NCBI GenBank assembly: GCA_038025085.1
Contig: CM076147.1
Coordinates: forward strand, 5,065,501-5,129,500
DNA length: 64,000 nucleotides
Reading direction: 5' to 3'
From: Tetragonia tetragonoides
Taxonomy: Eukaryota > Streptophyta > Magnoliopsida > Caryophyllales > Aizoaceae
In this document: positions 1 to 12,900 of the stretch, in pieces
Layout: the number at the start of each line of letters is the position of its first letter
How positions within the stretch are numbered: the first letter of the stretch is position 1
Program-made: the position numbers and the translations under genes
The notes under the pieces: model-generated
The model's database searches: none
What the model saw: the letters and a program-made list of their open reading frames with translations, nothing else
What the model was told of the DNA's origin: nothing

Positions 1-2122
1 TCAAGAAAGTATGAGTCGATCTTGCTATACCATGCTCTCGGGGCTTGTTTTAGGCCGTATAAAGCTTTCTTCAGTTTGTATACTCTATCTTCTTGACCTT
101 TCACAATGAATCCGGGAGGTTGCTCAATATAAATCTCCTCCTCGAGCTCTCCGTTGAGAAAGGCAGATTTAATATCAAGCTGGAATATTTTCCACTTCTC
201 TTGTGCAGACAAGGCGATAAGAGTTCTTACCGTGTCATGTCTTGCCACTGGAGCAAAGGTATCTCCATAATCAATTCCGACTTGCTGTGAGTAGCCTTTG
301 ACGACTAACCTGGCCTTGTACTTGTTGATGGAGCCATCTAGGTTAAGCTTGATTTTGAAAACCCATTTCACACCTATCACCTTTCGGTCTTTAGGTCTAT
401 CAACTAGCTCCCATGTTCCATTCTTCTCAATCATGTTTATTTCAATTTCCATAGCTTGCTGCCATTCTTCATGAGTTAATGCTTCTTCATAGTTTCCGGG
501 CTCATCAAGGGCAAAATGACAGCTCTCACACAATTCGGGATCCAAATGAACAACTGGACATTCATCATATATTTGTGAGAGTGGTCTTTTACCTCGAGGG
601 CCAGTTGCATTGGCACTTGAAGATGGAGTTTCAGCTTCTACTGGAGATGAAATAGGTGTACAAGGAGCTGAATCCAAATCATCATTGTCACGATCAGGTT
701 CTGGTTCCTCTTGTCCATGATCAGGGGGCTGCATGACATGAATCATTCTCCTTTCAACCTTCTTCTCTCCCCAATTCCATGAGGCGTCTTCATCAAATTG
801 GACATCTCTGCTGATCATGATCTTCTCTGTGCTGAGGTTGAAAATTCTGTACCCCTTAGACTGTGAGTCATAGCCAAGGAAGATACATTTTTCACTTTTG
901 GCATCCAGCTTGCTTCTTTTTTGAGTTGGTATGCATAACAGATTGAACCAAACACTTTTAAGTGCTTGGCTGTTGGCTTCTTACCAATCCATGCTTCGAT
1001 AGGAGTTCTCCCTTGAACCACCTTTGTAAGCAACTTGTTCAGAAGGTATACAGCTGTATATACAGCCTCCGCCCAGAATTTTCTCGGCATTTTCTTTTCC
1101 TCTAGCATGCATTTTGCCATCTCAACAACAGTTCTGTTTTTTCTTTCAGAAATGCCATTTTGTTGTGGCGTGTACCCGACAGTGAGCTGATGTTCTCTGC
1201 CCTCTTCTTCACAAAATTGGTCAAATTGTGACGAGGTGTATTCTTTCCCTCTGTCGGATCTGATTTTCTTCAGTTTGCAGCCACTTTGAGTTTCTGCAAG
1301 AGCTTTAAACTTCTTGAAAATGCCAAAAACTTCAGACCTCTCCTTCATAAAATATACCCACGTCATCCGGCTAAAATCATCAATGAAAAGGATAAAATAC
1401 TTGTTTCCGGAAAGAGAGAGAGTTTTGTGCGGTCCACAAACATCAGTATGGACCAGCTCTAGCTTTTCTTTTGCTCTCCAAACTTTCTCCTTCGGGAAAG
1501 GCAACCTATGTTGCTTGCCTAGTTGACAAGGCTCACATAGGTCTTTGGTGAGAAAAATAGAAGGAAAGTCTCTTACCAAACCCTTCTTGTGAAGTTCATC
1601 AAGGGCACGCAAATTGAAATGCCCGTACCGTCTATGCCATAACCAAGTGTCTTCAACACGAGCTTTATTTGCCACCTCCCCTGCATAATTCCACTTCAAA
1701 GGAAAACTTTTCTTTTCCATTGTGACTTTTGCAATTTCTTTCATGTCCGGATCAAAAATGGTACAATGATTATTCTTAAAAAGAACTGCGTAACCATTTA
1801 TCATCATTTGCGGAACACTTAGCAAATTTTCATCAAGATCCGGAACTAGAAGAACATCATTTATGTACTTCGTACCTTTCTTTGTTTGGACTGCAATAGT
1901 GCCCTTGCCACTAGACTGAACAACAACCCCGTTTCCCATCCGAACTGGAATTTTGACAGATGAGTCGAGTTTGCAAAAAATGTCTGAATTGTTTGTCATG
2001 TGAGACGTGCAACCACTATCAATTAACCAACTGTCATCACTGTTGTGAGTTGATGCTTGTCGTGCGAAGAACATACGGTCATCTTCTTGATTGCTATAAG
2101 AGTAATGAGCCTTTGAATTGGA
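1..2122 (-). pseudogene. Pol of copia-1: protease, integrase, partial RT (one frameshift)
   Basis: After the TAG the same frame runs on to the protease motif IDSGCTSH (near 2020), then the integrase zinc-binding region (WLWHRRYGH, CEPCQ) and the integrase catalytic core (HTDVCG, RSDRGKEY, SERKNR). A one- or two-base deletion near 940, just after SICYA, shifts the frame. The correct frame resumes immediately at KLDAKSEKCIFLG and stays open to base 1 through the RT motifs GVKWVFK, FAPVAR, IKSAFLNGE and ALYGLKQAP. The YVDD box and RNase H are beyond the edge. As it stands the polyprotein would end soon after the integrase. Confidence 0.88.
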
Positions 2123-3016
2123 CTATTGCTGCTGGTTTTGCCTTTGTTTTTGTCTGCATTCCTTCTCAGTGTGGCCAATTCGCTTGCAATAGTGACACTT
2201 AGGCTTCCCTTTGTGAAAACAATCTTGTTCAAGATGATTTGTCTTGCTGCAAATGCTGCAAGGAGGGAATTTCCCTCTTGACTGTGGCTGCTCCTTGTCC
2301 TTCCTTTGAAATTTTCCAGCACCTTTGCCCTTCCAGGAATTGGATGCCTTTGGCTGTTGCTTTAACTGGAAAGCATCTTCAGAAGCATTTGTCATTTTTC
2401 TGAATTTTTGTTCATGTGCCAGCAAGGAACCCATCAACTCAGTTACACTGAGTTTTGATAAGTCTTTTGATTCTTCAATAATAGTGACAATGGTGTTGAA
2501 CCTATCTGTCAAGGTTCCCCAAATTTTTTGCACGATTCTCGCATCGGAGATGTCTTCCCCATAAATTTTCATTTGATTTACAGCTTCCATGAATCTGGAA
2601 GTGTAATCTTTTAAAGCTTCGTTCTCCTTCATCTTCATATTTTCAAAATCCTTCCTTAAGGTGTTGAGTCGAATATTCCGCACCTTCTCATCACCATGGA
2701 ACTCCTTCTGGAGAATACTCCATGCCTCTTTCGCAGTGGAAGCTCTCATTATTCTAGGAAAGATGGTGTCCGTGACAGCACCGAGTATGAAGGACAAAGC
2801 CTTGGCATCCTTCAAGTCATCGTCATTCAACTTCTTTAGTTGAGCTTCAGTGTATTCAGCTTCTTTTCTTTCTTCGACTCCATTTTCCACTATCTCCCAT
2901 AGTGCATTAGCTCTTAAAAAGAGTTTCATTTTTATGCACCAATAGTCATAGTTCTCTCCACCAAACGACGGAGGTGCTGGCATAGATATGGTAGATGTAG
3001 AGGATGTTGAAGTCAT
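2123..3016 (-). CDS. Gag of copia-1 (297 aa)
   Basis: Nucleocapsid-type protein that packages the element's RNA in cytoplasmic virus-like particles. The N-terminus has the pattern FGGENYDYW seen in copia gag (DUF4219-like), followed by a UBN2-type helical region (about residues 60-200). Two CCHC zinc knuckles follow near the C-terminus, CSICSKTNH and CHYCKRIGH, each completed by a final Cys. The first ATG lies 70 bases after the primer site. The frame ends at a TAG (2125-2123), but pol continues in the same frame directly after it, so gag and pol were, or still are, one reading frame interrupted by a single stop. Confidence 0.88.
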   Translation of the reverse strand: MTSTSSTSTISMPAPPSFGGENYDYWCIKMKLFLRANALWEIVENGVEERKEAEYTEAQLKKLNDDDLKDAKALSFILGAVTDTIFPRIMRASTAKEAWSILQKEFHGDEKVRNIRLNTLRKDFENMKMKENEALKDYTSRFMEAVNQMKIYGEDISDARIVQKIWGTLTDRFNTIVTIIEESKDLSKLSVTELMGSLLAHEQKFRKMTNASEDAFQLKQQPKASNSWKGKGAGKFQRKDKEQPQSRGKFPPCSICSKTNHLEQDCFHKGKPKCHYCKRIGHTEKECRQKQRQNQQQ

Positions 3017-3085
3017 ACTTCAACCTGACAGAAACTTTTTTGTTTTTGTTTTTCTTTGTATTTCTGGCCCCTTAAGATCTAAGGT

Positions 3086-3097
3086 GCTCTGATACCA
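3086..3097 (-). other. Primer binding site, initiator tRNA-Met type
   Basis: On the minus strand the bases read TGGTATCAGAGC, the standard plant copia primer site complementary to the 3' end of initiator tRNA-Met. It lies two bases inside the LTR of copia-1. Confidence 0.9.
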
Positions 3098-3099
3098 CT

Positions 3100-3404
3100 T
3101 GTTGGTGCAAAGGAGGTTTAGTGTAGGGAGAAATGGAGAGAAATCTGATCTGAACTCTGTATTTTGTTATTGATGTTCTGGATTTTGTTGTGTTCCACAG
3201 CCTTCTGTCCAGCAACATATTTATAGGAAGAAACAAATCATTCCAGAGAAAGAGACCTAGGAACTAGAAAGTCTTGTGCTGAATTTATTCCTAGGATAAC
3301 TAAAAGACTCTAAACCTTTCACCTTCTCAACTGCTGGACAGAATTCAATCACAGAACATTCTGGAATAAGCTACTGAAGTGTAGAACAACTACTGCACCC
3401 AACA
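3100..3404 (-). repeat. 5' LTR of copia-1
   Basis: 305 bp bounded by an imperfect inverted repeat, TGTTGGGTGCA at one end and TGCACCAACA at the other on the element strand, giving the TG...CA ends typical of LTRs. It is followed after two bases by a tRNA-Met primer site. The matching 3' LTR is not in the window, so the boundary rests on the terminal repeat and the primer site. Confidence 0.85.
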
Positions 3405-3940
3405 ATTAATTAAACTAAATATCTAGCAAAAATCTCACTTTCTAACAGATTCAGTTGTTTCAGACAGTGGGGTACAACACAGAAACAGAATGGTTCTACA
3501 GGTATTGTTAGTTCTACTTGGGAACAACAGACATTGGATAATTTGATTAAAATCATATATTCGTAACGGGAGGCAGTTACTCAAGGACTACCATGGATAC
3601 TTCTGCTCAATAAGTGGATTTTATGCTGCTTGCTTGGACTGCCAGGGGTCTTGGAATAGGGATAGGTGTTATCAGGAGACCAAATTGGAAAGTTTAGTTT
3701 TGTCTCTTTCAGAATTCCATTTTTCTATGGCCTATACATGGTACTTTTGACAAGGATTCTCTTAGGTGTTCAACAATACGTATTGTTCTTATAGCTTGGA
3801 ATGCCGACAAACTCTGTTTACTATATATACTTAATAAGTTATATCTATTCAGGAATCCAATAAAAGATAAATAAGATTCTCTTGAAATACACATAAATGA
3901 CTTGCTCTAGCTTTCACTCACCGGCTTCCTACGTGTGCAG
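3405..3940. other. Non-coding; probably intron of SCPL-A
   Basis: No exon, repeat family or open frame is recognisable. The stretch ends in a normal acceptor (GTGTGCAG at 3933-3940) directly before the first visible SCPL-A exon, so it is best read as the 3' part of an intron whose 5' part lies beyond copia-1. Confidence 0.5.
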
Positions 3941-6900
3941 TGGCTTGTGGAACATCCAAAATTCTTAAGAAGTCCCTTATACGTTGCAGGTGACTCATAT
4001 TCAGGCAAGATTATTCCAGTTGTTGTGCAGGAGATATTAAATGGTAATTATCATTGTCATGCTTACTTTCTAGTGAAATATGATGTATCTCTTGGTCATA
4101 ACTTTCACAGTTTTTGACAGTAAACAACTTTGATATAGTTGACCGTACAGCGGTACAAATTATGATATACATTGAGTCACTATTGTTATTCTTACAAGTG
4201 GAAGAACAATTTCCGACATACATTAAGTCACTATTGTCATTCTTTTAATTGGAATAACAATCTCCCAAATATATGTTGATCAAAGTTTGGTTGTGTGGCT
4301 ATTTGGATCTCTTTTGATCAGGCATGCTGCCTTTTAATGATGCGTTCGCTGTGCTTTTGTAGGGAATGAAATTGAGCAATCTCCTATAATAAATCTCAAG
4401 GTATTGTATGAATTGAGCAATTGTTAGTACATGGAAAATGATCGTGCAGCTGTTCTGTCAAAAGTATAAATATAAATTAATTAGATAACTGGAGTCCCAC
4501 ACTGAAGAAAAATACTCCCCAAATAAGATCCCCAAATAAATATCTAAGGAAAATGCTTAGGTGCTCCTATTAGGCACCCAAAAGTGCACACCTTGCATCT
4601 TAATTCTTAATGAGTAATATTAGTAGTTGTTGAGAAGTTCATACTATAGACACCTAACTGTGGCCTAAGTTTAATAGGATCGTCCGATCCATATATTTAC
4701 ATCTCCAATCCGTAGTGGAGGATTCAGAGGCAGACCAGCAGTGGCAACAAGTCCATGACATCTTCCATGATTCTGTATTGTGTCACATGTATTGTTATGT
4801 ACTCCCTTTGTCCTATTTTGTTTGCATGTTTCATTACAAAAACTTGTATAAGACCGTGTTATTTTGAAAGGGGCGCACTTGATCAATATGAATGGTTAAC
4901 CCCTTTAATTGCTCGATTTAGGGATATATTCTTGGAAACCCCTTGACAGATGGTGATATCCTAAATTCAAGAGTTAATTATGGACATCGAGTATCAATAA
5001 TATCGGACGAGCTCTATGAGGTAATGATCGCTTCTAATATTTGAAATGTTGGTTCAGTTATGAACTAGTTTAGCTTTCACATATTTTTCTTTTTACACAA
5101 TCATGCTATAACACTTTTTTCTTCTTGACAAACAACCTAATAGGTTCTAAGTAAACTTTTTATGGAAGTGCAAAAAAAGTTTAAAAAATGGATCCCTTTA
5201 TTTAACTTCACGTGGTGGTTGATGAGAAATAACATTTGAGGATAACTTCTTCCATTTAGTATACATGGTAGTTGGGAGAAAAACTTGTATAAGACAGTCT
5301 TACCGTTACTTTAGTGAGACGGGGTCACTTTTTAGTGATACAAAGGTCACAGTGAATAAATAGTGACCTCTACATTTCTATTAGTGAGCCCATTTTACCG
5401 TAAGCTGGCCTCACATGAGACTTGCTCGGTAGTTGAGGGTAAATAACTATGTATGTGCATTAGTTTTATGGTTTATCTGCAAAAACAATCCGTTTTCATT
5501 GAGACGTATTTATATGAAAAGAACGAGAAGTCATTTCAAAACCATTAAAATTAAAGGTCAGTCCATGTCTAAAAAGGGTCGTCTCAAAATTTTTGAAAGT
5601 CACCCCATGTCACGGTAATGTCGTTTCAATTTTGCATAAACCTGTTTTGAACAGATATATATACGAAGGGAACTGCCATATTGTTGAGCTGCTTGTTATC
5701 AAAACTATTTGTGTAAGCAACATTTATTTAGTAGCAATTTTTTCCTTCTATCTTATATATACGTCTGGCTGTTGCATAGATCGCCAAAAAAAGTTGTTAT
5801 GGAGATTATACGCATGTTGATGGGAACAATACCAAGTGCATAATGGCTAATCGAGCAATCACGGAAGTGAGTCACAAAATCATTCTCATGAAGCTTATTA
5901 ACCATTATTTCTTAGCTAATTGTTCCATGCTAAATTTTGTTTTAGATTAACAAAACCTCGCTAAATATTATTCATTGTGCATGCAGGTTATTAAACCGCT
6001 CAACACACCATTCATTTTAGAGCCTAAGTGCATCTTTGCATCTCCTAAGCCACATAAGAGAAGTCTACGTCGCAAGTATGATTTAAATCCCCTCCACAAG
6101 GGATCTCATGTCCCAGCAAAATGGTGTCGGGTATCTTTTTCTTTTATCTTGCTCATCGGAACGTTCTCTATTATTAATGTAAGATTATCTTATTCTTTTT
6201 CTTTTTTTCTAAATTTAATTTCGGTTTTCCATAATAGCATCAGCAATACTTGCTCGCCAACTATTGGGCTAATGACAAAGGAGTTCGAGAAGCTCTCCAT
6301 GTCCGGGAGGTAATCACACTAATCTCTATGTCTTGCCACAATATTAGAACATGCATAGTGGCACACTATACATTATTAGGCGCCAATGGAATTGCTTGCT
6401 TTAGCCATTTAAATGGCTGCATTTGTTTTGAAGTTGCCATAAATTTTTGATATAGATGCTCTGGATGAAAAAGTGATTGGGAAGTGTGTATAAGGGGCTC
6501 AGGACCTATTGTTGTTGAATTTTAGCAATAAATTCTTTACATATTTTTTTTTGCTGCAGAAAAACTTGTATAGGATCATCTTATTTCTCTTTACATATTT
6601 TTTGCTGTTAGGAGAAAAAAAAGAGGATGAAAAGGTATGAGTTTGAATAGATTTTGCCCTTGTTTTTTAATTACATTGATGTTGTGGAAGTTCTGAAGTA
6701 ATTAGTTCAAGTAGATAAATAAAGCAAACTTAAAATTGTAGGCGAAAGATAACATTTGACCTGGAAAGTGAATTATAAAAATGCATACTGTTATACTCAC
6801 ATATGGAGAGACGAAAAATATTGAAATAAAAAAACAATCTCGATGAAACAACTGCAATAAAGGGGCTTATCATATGCGAAGTAGCTGATGGCAGTCCCAC

Positions 6901-9900
6901 CAACAAGGGTGGTGGTCTAGTGGTTCCAAGCTTACTCCCAATCGGTTTGGTAAGGCAGTCCCCATGCCTTCTGTCTACTGGCTTCTAGGAACTATACAAG
7001 CCCCTTGTTGGTGCTACGTTGACGGGGCCAATGCGCTGGTTGTTCAGCTAGTCTGATATGTTCGCTATTGAACACGAGAGTCCGAACAGGACGTAGTGGG
7101 GGTGCCTTGGTCGCTGACACAACCGCAAGTGCAGTGTATGCCGAAGTAATAATCAAGTTCGTACCATAGAGACTCGTTGATAAAGTACTAAATATCCCTA
7201 AATTATAGGCTATCTAGACCGATTAAAAAGTAGTTAAGTAGATTAATTACCTAAGTAAACTAATTTATGAAAGCAAATAAAGATGTAAAACAATAAGGAA
7301 GACAATTTTAGGATAGGAATCACCAATAATCATGCACCTTGAAAGTCAATTAGTCCCAAGTAACCCCCAAACTTAAATAACAAACCACTTGACAATTAGC
7401 AAAAGCATCACAAACACCTTCTTTCAAAGGTATGTGATTTACCCAAACACAAACCAAGAGACCTATTTCTAGGGTCCTAATTAGGCATGAGTTATATTAA
7501 ATTAAGCTAATTATATAGTCACAAAAGAATTAACCCACTTTCATGGTATTAACTCTCAAGCATCAATAGTCAAGCAACCACTATCATCAAACACATTTCC
7601 ATGCTTAACAATAGGCATAAATAAGATAAAATGTAGATCAAGCAATATATCAAACACTTGGTGGGCACATGCTTAACATTGATAGAAGTTTGGATTTAAA
7701 CTTGGGGAAGGGACAAACTAACAATCAAGAGCATAGATTAGGGCTACCCAAATCCTAGAACTAATTAAACTACTCACAAATCATGGGATTATGCAAAATA
7801 AACTTCATAATAACAATACCCATTAACATTTAACAACAAAGATTAGAACTTGCAAAGTATTTATGGAAAGAGTGAGGAGAAAGAAAACTTACAACTAATA
7901 TTCAAGATTAAAGAGAAGATTTCCACTAATTATAAATGTTTAACACTCACTAATTATCCTAATCTCACTATTTGAGGAACACTAGTAAAAACCCTTGAAA
8001 AATTAAGCTAAGGATGAGATGAGATCCTGGGATCCCGTACAAAAGGGGGTATTTATATCCCATAGATCGCGTGCCCGAGGGGGCAGAAAACTGGGTGAAA
8101 AACGGCCAAAGGAGACCTAAGCCGTTTTTGCCCCAAGCAGGCCGTTTTTCCCCCAGACAGGAGGTTTTTCCGTGACAGCAAGCTTGGAAAGCTTGGCTAA
8201 GGTGAAATGGGGGGTTTTTCCAGCCCGTTTTCCACTTTGTAGGTCGTTTTTCCGATCATTCAATCTCCTTTGTGACTTCAAGCTTTGATCTTCATTCCAT
8301 CATTACTTCCTTTCAATCCATGGTCCTCCATTCTATCCAAAATGCCTACAAAACATTATAAAACACCAAGAAACCAAGAAAACATAATCTAAAAACAAAA
8401 GGTGAAGCTAGACTACCAAGAATGCATTCAAACTACTAAAAACTAGCAAGAATTAGTGAGATATTGCACTAAAAGTATGCACATAAACATGTGCATCAAA
8501 CTCCCACAAGATTCAAGAGAGAGCACAAAAGGGGTTGAGAGATCACCCTCTAAATCGTGGTACCAAGGGAGAACACTAGACAAGGATATCAAGAGCATGA
8601 AAATCCATAGAGAAAACAAATATACCAAAAGATCACATAAGCTCCAAGATTTGGCGATGATTCAAATAGTCACACGCATGAAAGCATTCAACCAACTCGA
8701 TAATCCCACTCAATATGTGAAACAAATTAGTCCGATAGACCCTCACTTTAGGAAGTGTGGATCACTCAAACTTAAATGTGTTTGGGGGAAAATAATCAAT
8801 TGACACCCAAGATTCAAACATCAGTGGTATCTTACCATAAGCTTGCCTATCTTCTAAGATCTCTACTATTAGATGACAACTCCACTTGCAAAGATCGGGA
8901 GGACTTTCGGGTTGTAATGAGGCTTAGGGTAAGGTGGGGATACATTTGAGATGTGGGCTTAGAGTCCAAAAGACATAGTGAAAATATAAACATCCTCTCA
9001 ATCCTCGCGAAAGATCAAGGGGGTGCAAAAACATCTCCACAAATCAAAAACACCAATTCCAACCTAATATACTCGACCATTAAACCAACCTTTTTCACAA
9101 CATTAACAAAATCTAACACTAGCAGGAGTATCGGGGCAAGATAATTTCGATTAAATGAGATATAAGCCCTTCTTCTACCTCTAGAAGGTTTATTTGACTC
9201 TTTTTTTTTCTTTTTCTTTTTCTTTTCTTTTACAAAGCTTATTCAAGCTCAAAGTCAACCATCATCCCTCCATTCTTCAACAAAAGCACCCCCATGCTCA
9301 TCTTTTACTCCATTTCACAATTCAATACTCAATTCAATGAGAGAGACAAGTTACACTAGTCTTAGACTCGGGAGAGGGAAAACGTGTTCGGGAAAAGAGG
9401 GCATATAACATAGTTCATCAAGAAAAAGACACAAGCTCAAATGGGCTCCAAAGGGTAAAGTGATGCATTAGGTGGGCAATTTTGGTTTAAAGTAGCTTAA
9501 GAATCAAATAACAAATGAATGTCTCCGTCCTACCAATGCAAAAATGGGTGCCAAGCACAATTTTGACCAAGAATTAAGGCAAGTTCTAGAAGATTAACCA
9601 CCAATGTGAATCCAAAACACTCATGAAAGACAAACAACCGAAAGAGATGTGTTGGTTTTGGCTCGAGATCTCACCGGTTAAATGTCTATCACACCAATTA
9701 TTTCACGATTATAAGTGAGATTATCAATCGATTGCAAAAATGTTTACATACAAGGGCCAAGAGAATGAAAACCAAATGAGAAACCATGCCAAACTTTCGG
9801 GATTGCATCTCAAAAGTATCATGCTCTCTCTTACCACAAGTCGAATGCCGACCAAGAGTATCACAAATAACTATAAAGGGATCATCTCTCTATTTTTGGT

Positions 9901-9905
9901 ATTTT

Positions 9906-9988
<83 letters not shown>

Positions 9989-12900
9989 GGGATTATTCCA
10001 TATTTTCAATTTTTTTTGAATTTTCATTTGAATTGCAGCCTAGATGATATGCAAGCCTAAACATGCTCAATGCAATCTAAATGATAATTTCTACAAAGTC
10101 ATGCAACTAAATGACCTAACATGCTTCTACACTAAACTAGCACAAATAATCATAACACCATCATCACATCCATCAAATTACCATTCATCAAGTATAACCA
10201 CAACACCACAATATCTCACCACCACAACATATCACCAACAAGAACAATAATAAGATATCAATCCCCCATGCTTAAACTTTGCATTGTCCTCAATGTAAAG
10301 GAAATAAAGTGAAAGGAGGGGAGGGGAGTACTTACAAAGCAATTGGGGTGGACCGAGTGGGAAGAAGAAGCGTCTCCCCGAGAAGTTTTTCATACCCTCT
10401 TAGGTGCTATTGAAGAACTTTGGTGGTGCTTGAAGTCGAAGGATTGAGACGGGAGATTGAAAGCTTGCCCTTCCTTCCAAATATGTCATTGGTTGTTCGA
10501 AACTTTTGGGGCGGTGGTATATGATCCAATGTTGACTTTGCTTCTCTTCTCATTCATCATGTTCTTCTTTAATCCATCATTAGAAGAAGTCAAGGCCCGT
10601 AACAACTTATCAAAATCACTTGCCCACATCTCAAAACGACACAAATAAGAGATCCTTGTCATAAGAATATAATCAAGAATCGTAGATCTCTTGAATTTGT
10701 CATATGCCCTTGAAAAGTCAAAAGAATGACGAGAAGAAGCTTTCTACCAAATTGGCTTATGATTGTCCTCATGCCTCTCTTTATGCATTTCATTCACTAT
10801 AGGCTCATCAACCCGAAATGTGGAAGATTCATAAATCACAAGTGCACTATCGGGATTTACAAGGACAACTCCAAAAGACTTGTGAGACGGGAAATCATTA
10901 AGGGGATACAAGATCAGAGAAGAGATCATATCAATGCACCCGGTTGAGAATGGATCTTGATACTCGATATCACAAAACTCATTTTCTCCCGACTCAACAA
11001 CAATCTTTTCTTCAATGCAATCCCCAATTGTAGACAAACTAGCCACTTGAACTAGTTGGGTCTCGTGCTTTTCAATGTGAAGGGGAAATGTATCAACTTT
11101 AGAGCTCATTTTTCTTATGAATTCTCCCAACTCATTCATCATTTGTAACTCCTTGGTATCCTTTTGTGACTCCTTGATATTCTTTTGTGTTTTTTCAATG
11201 TATTGTTCAAAAAGACTCTCCAAGTATGACTTAGGTGGATGAAAACCATGATCATTTTGGTTACCTTGGTATAAGGTATTGGCATAATTATCATTTTCAT
11301 GACTAAATTGATGCATATTATCCTCATGTCCAAAATAACCATAACAACCATAAGAAGAAATAGGCATATCATATCCATTCACATTCATATAATCATAATA
11401 TTGGTTGTTATTTCCATAATCATAAGCATATGAATTCGAATGATAATCACCGTAACCCTCTTGAGGCCATAAAGTTCCCATTTCACTGTTGTTATATGCC
11501 ATAGTAACTTAAACCAAGTGACGGAAAAGAGAAAAATGAAATGGTCTAATCCAGCTAAATTCAAGGATTTCTAATATCTATCGCCGAGTCCCCGGCAACG
11601 GCGCCAAAAACTTGACACAACCGCAAGTGCACGGTGTATGCCGAAGTAATAATCAAGTTTGTACCACGGATACTCGTTGATAAAGTATTAAATATCCTTA
11701 AATTATAGGCTATCTAGACCGATTAAAGAGTAGTTAAGTAGATTGGTTACCTAAGTAAACTAATTTATGAAAGCAAATAAAGATGTAAAACAATAATGAA
11801 GACAATTCTAGGATAGGAATTACCACTAATCATGCACCTTGAAAGTCAATTAGTCCCAAGTAACTCCCAAACTTAAATAACAAACCACTTGACAATTAGC
11901 AAAAGCATCACAAACACCTTCTTTCAAAGGTATGTGATTTACCCAAACACAAACCAAGAGTCTTATTTCGGTCCTAATTAGGCATGAGTTATATTAAATT
12001 AAGCTAATTATCTAGTCACAAAAGAAGTAACCCACTTTCGTCGTATTAACTCTCAAGCATCAATAGTCAAGCAACCACTATCATCAAACACATTTCCATG
12101 CTTAACAATAGGCATAAATAGGATAAAATGTAGATCAAACAATATATCAAACACTTGGTGGGCACATGCTTAACATTGATAGAAGTTTGGATTTAAACTT
12201 GGGGAAGGGACAAACTAACAATCAAGACCATAGATTAGGGCTACCCAAATCCTAGAACTAATTAAACTATTCACAAATCATGGGATTAAGCAAAATAAAC
12301 TTTATAATAACAATACCCATTAACATTTAACAACAAAGATTAGAACTTGCAAAGTATTTATGGAAAGAGGGAGGAGAAAGAAAACTTACAACCAATATTC
12401 AAGATTAAAGAGAAGATTTCCACTAATTATCAATGTTTAACACTTACTAAATTATCCTATTCTCACTATTTGAGGAACACTAGTAAAAACCCTAGAAAAA
12501 TTAAGCTAAGGATGAGATGAGATCCTGGGATCCCATACAAAAGGGGGTATTTATATCCCATGGGTCGCGTGCACGAAGGGGCAGAAAAATGTGTGAAAAA
12601 CGGCTAAAGGAGACCAGGCCGTTTTTTCCCTAGGCAGGCCGTTTTTCCCCCAGACAGGGGGGTTTTCCGTGACAGCAAGCTTGGAAAGCTTGGCTAAGGT
12701 GAAATGGGGGTTTTTCCAGCCCGTTTTCCACTTTGTATGTCGTTTTTCCGCCCTTTCAATCTCCTTTGTGACTTCAAGCTTTGATCTTCACTCCATCATT
12801 CCTTCCTTTCAATCCATGGTCCTCCATTCGATCCAAAATGCCTACAAAACATACTAAAACACCAAGAAACAAACAAAACATAATCTAAAAACAAAAGGTG

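Larger units (their letters stand above)
1..3404 (-). mobile_element. Ty1/copia LTR retrotransposon (copia-1), cut by left window edge
   Basis: Read on the minus strand the element runs 5' LTR (3404-3100), a primer site matching initiator tRNA-Met (3097-3086), gag (3016-2123), then protease, integrase and the start of reverse transcriptase to base 1. RNase H and the 3' LTR lie outside the window. The order protease-integrase-RT defines Ty1/copia. Gag with two CCHC knuckles suggests the Tork/TNT1-like group (inference). Only two coding lesions are visible, an in-frame TAG between gag and pol and one frameshift near 940, so the copy looks fairly young. Bases 3405-3409 (ATTAA) should be the target duplication, but its partner is outside the window. 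It probably sits in an upstream intron of SCPL-A, opposite in orientation. Confidence 0.93.

Noticed and set aside
9740..10060. Frames of 106 and 77 codons across a TA microsatellite
   Set aside because: Half of each is alternating Ile-Tyr from the repeat; no homology or context supports a gene.
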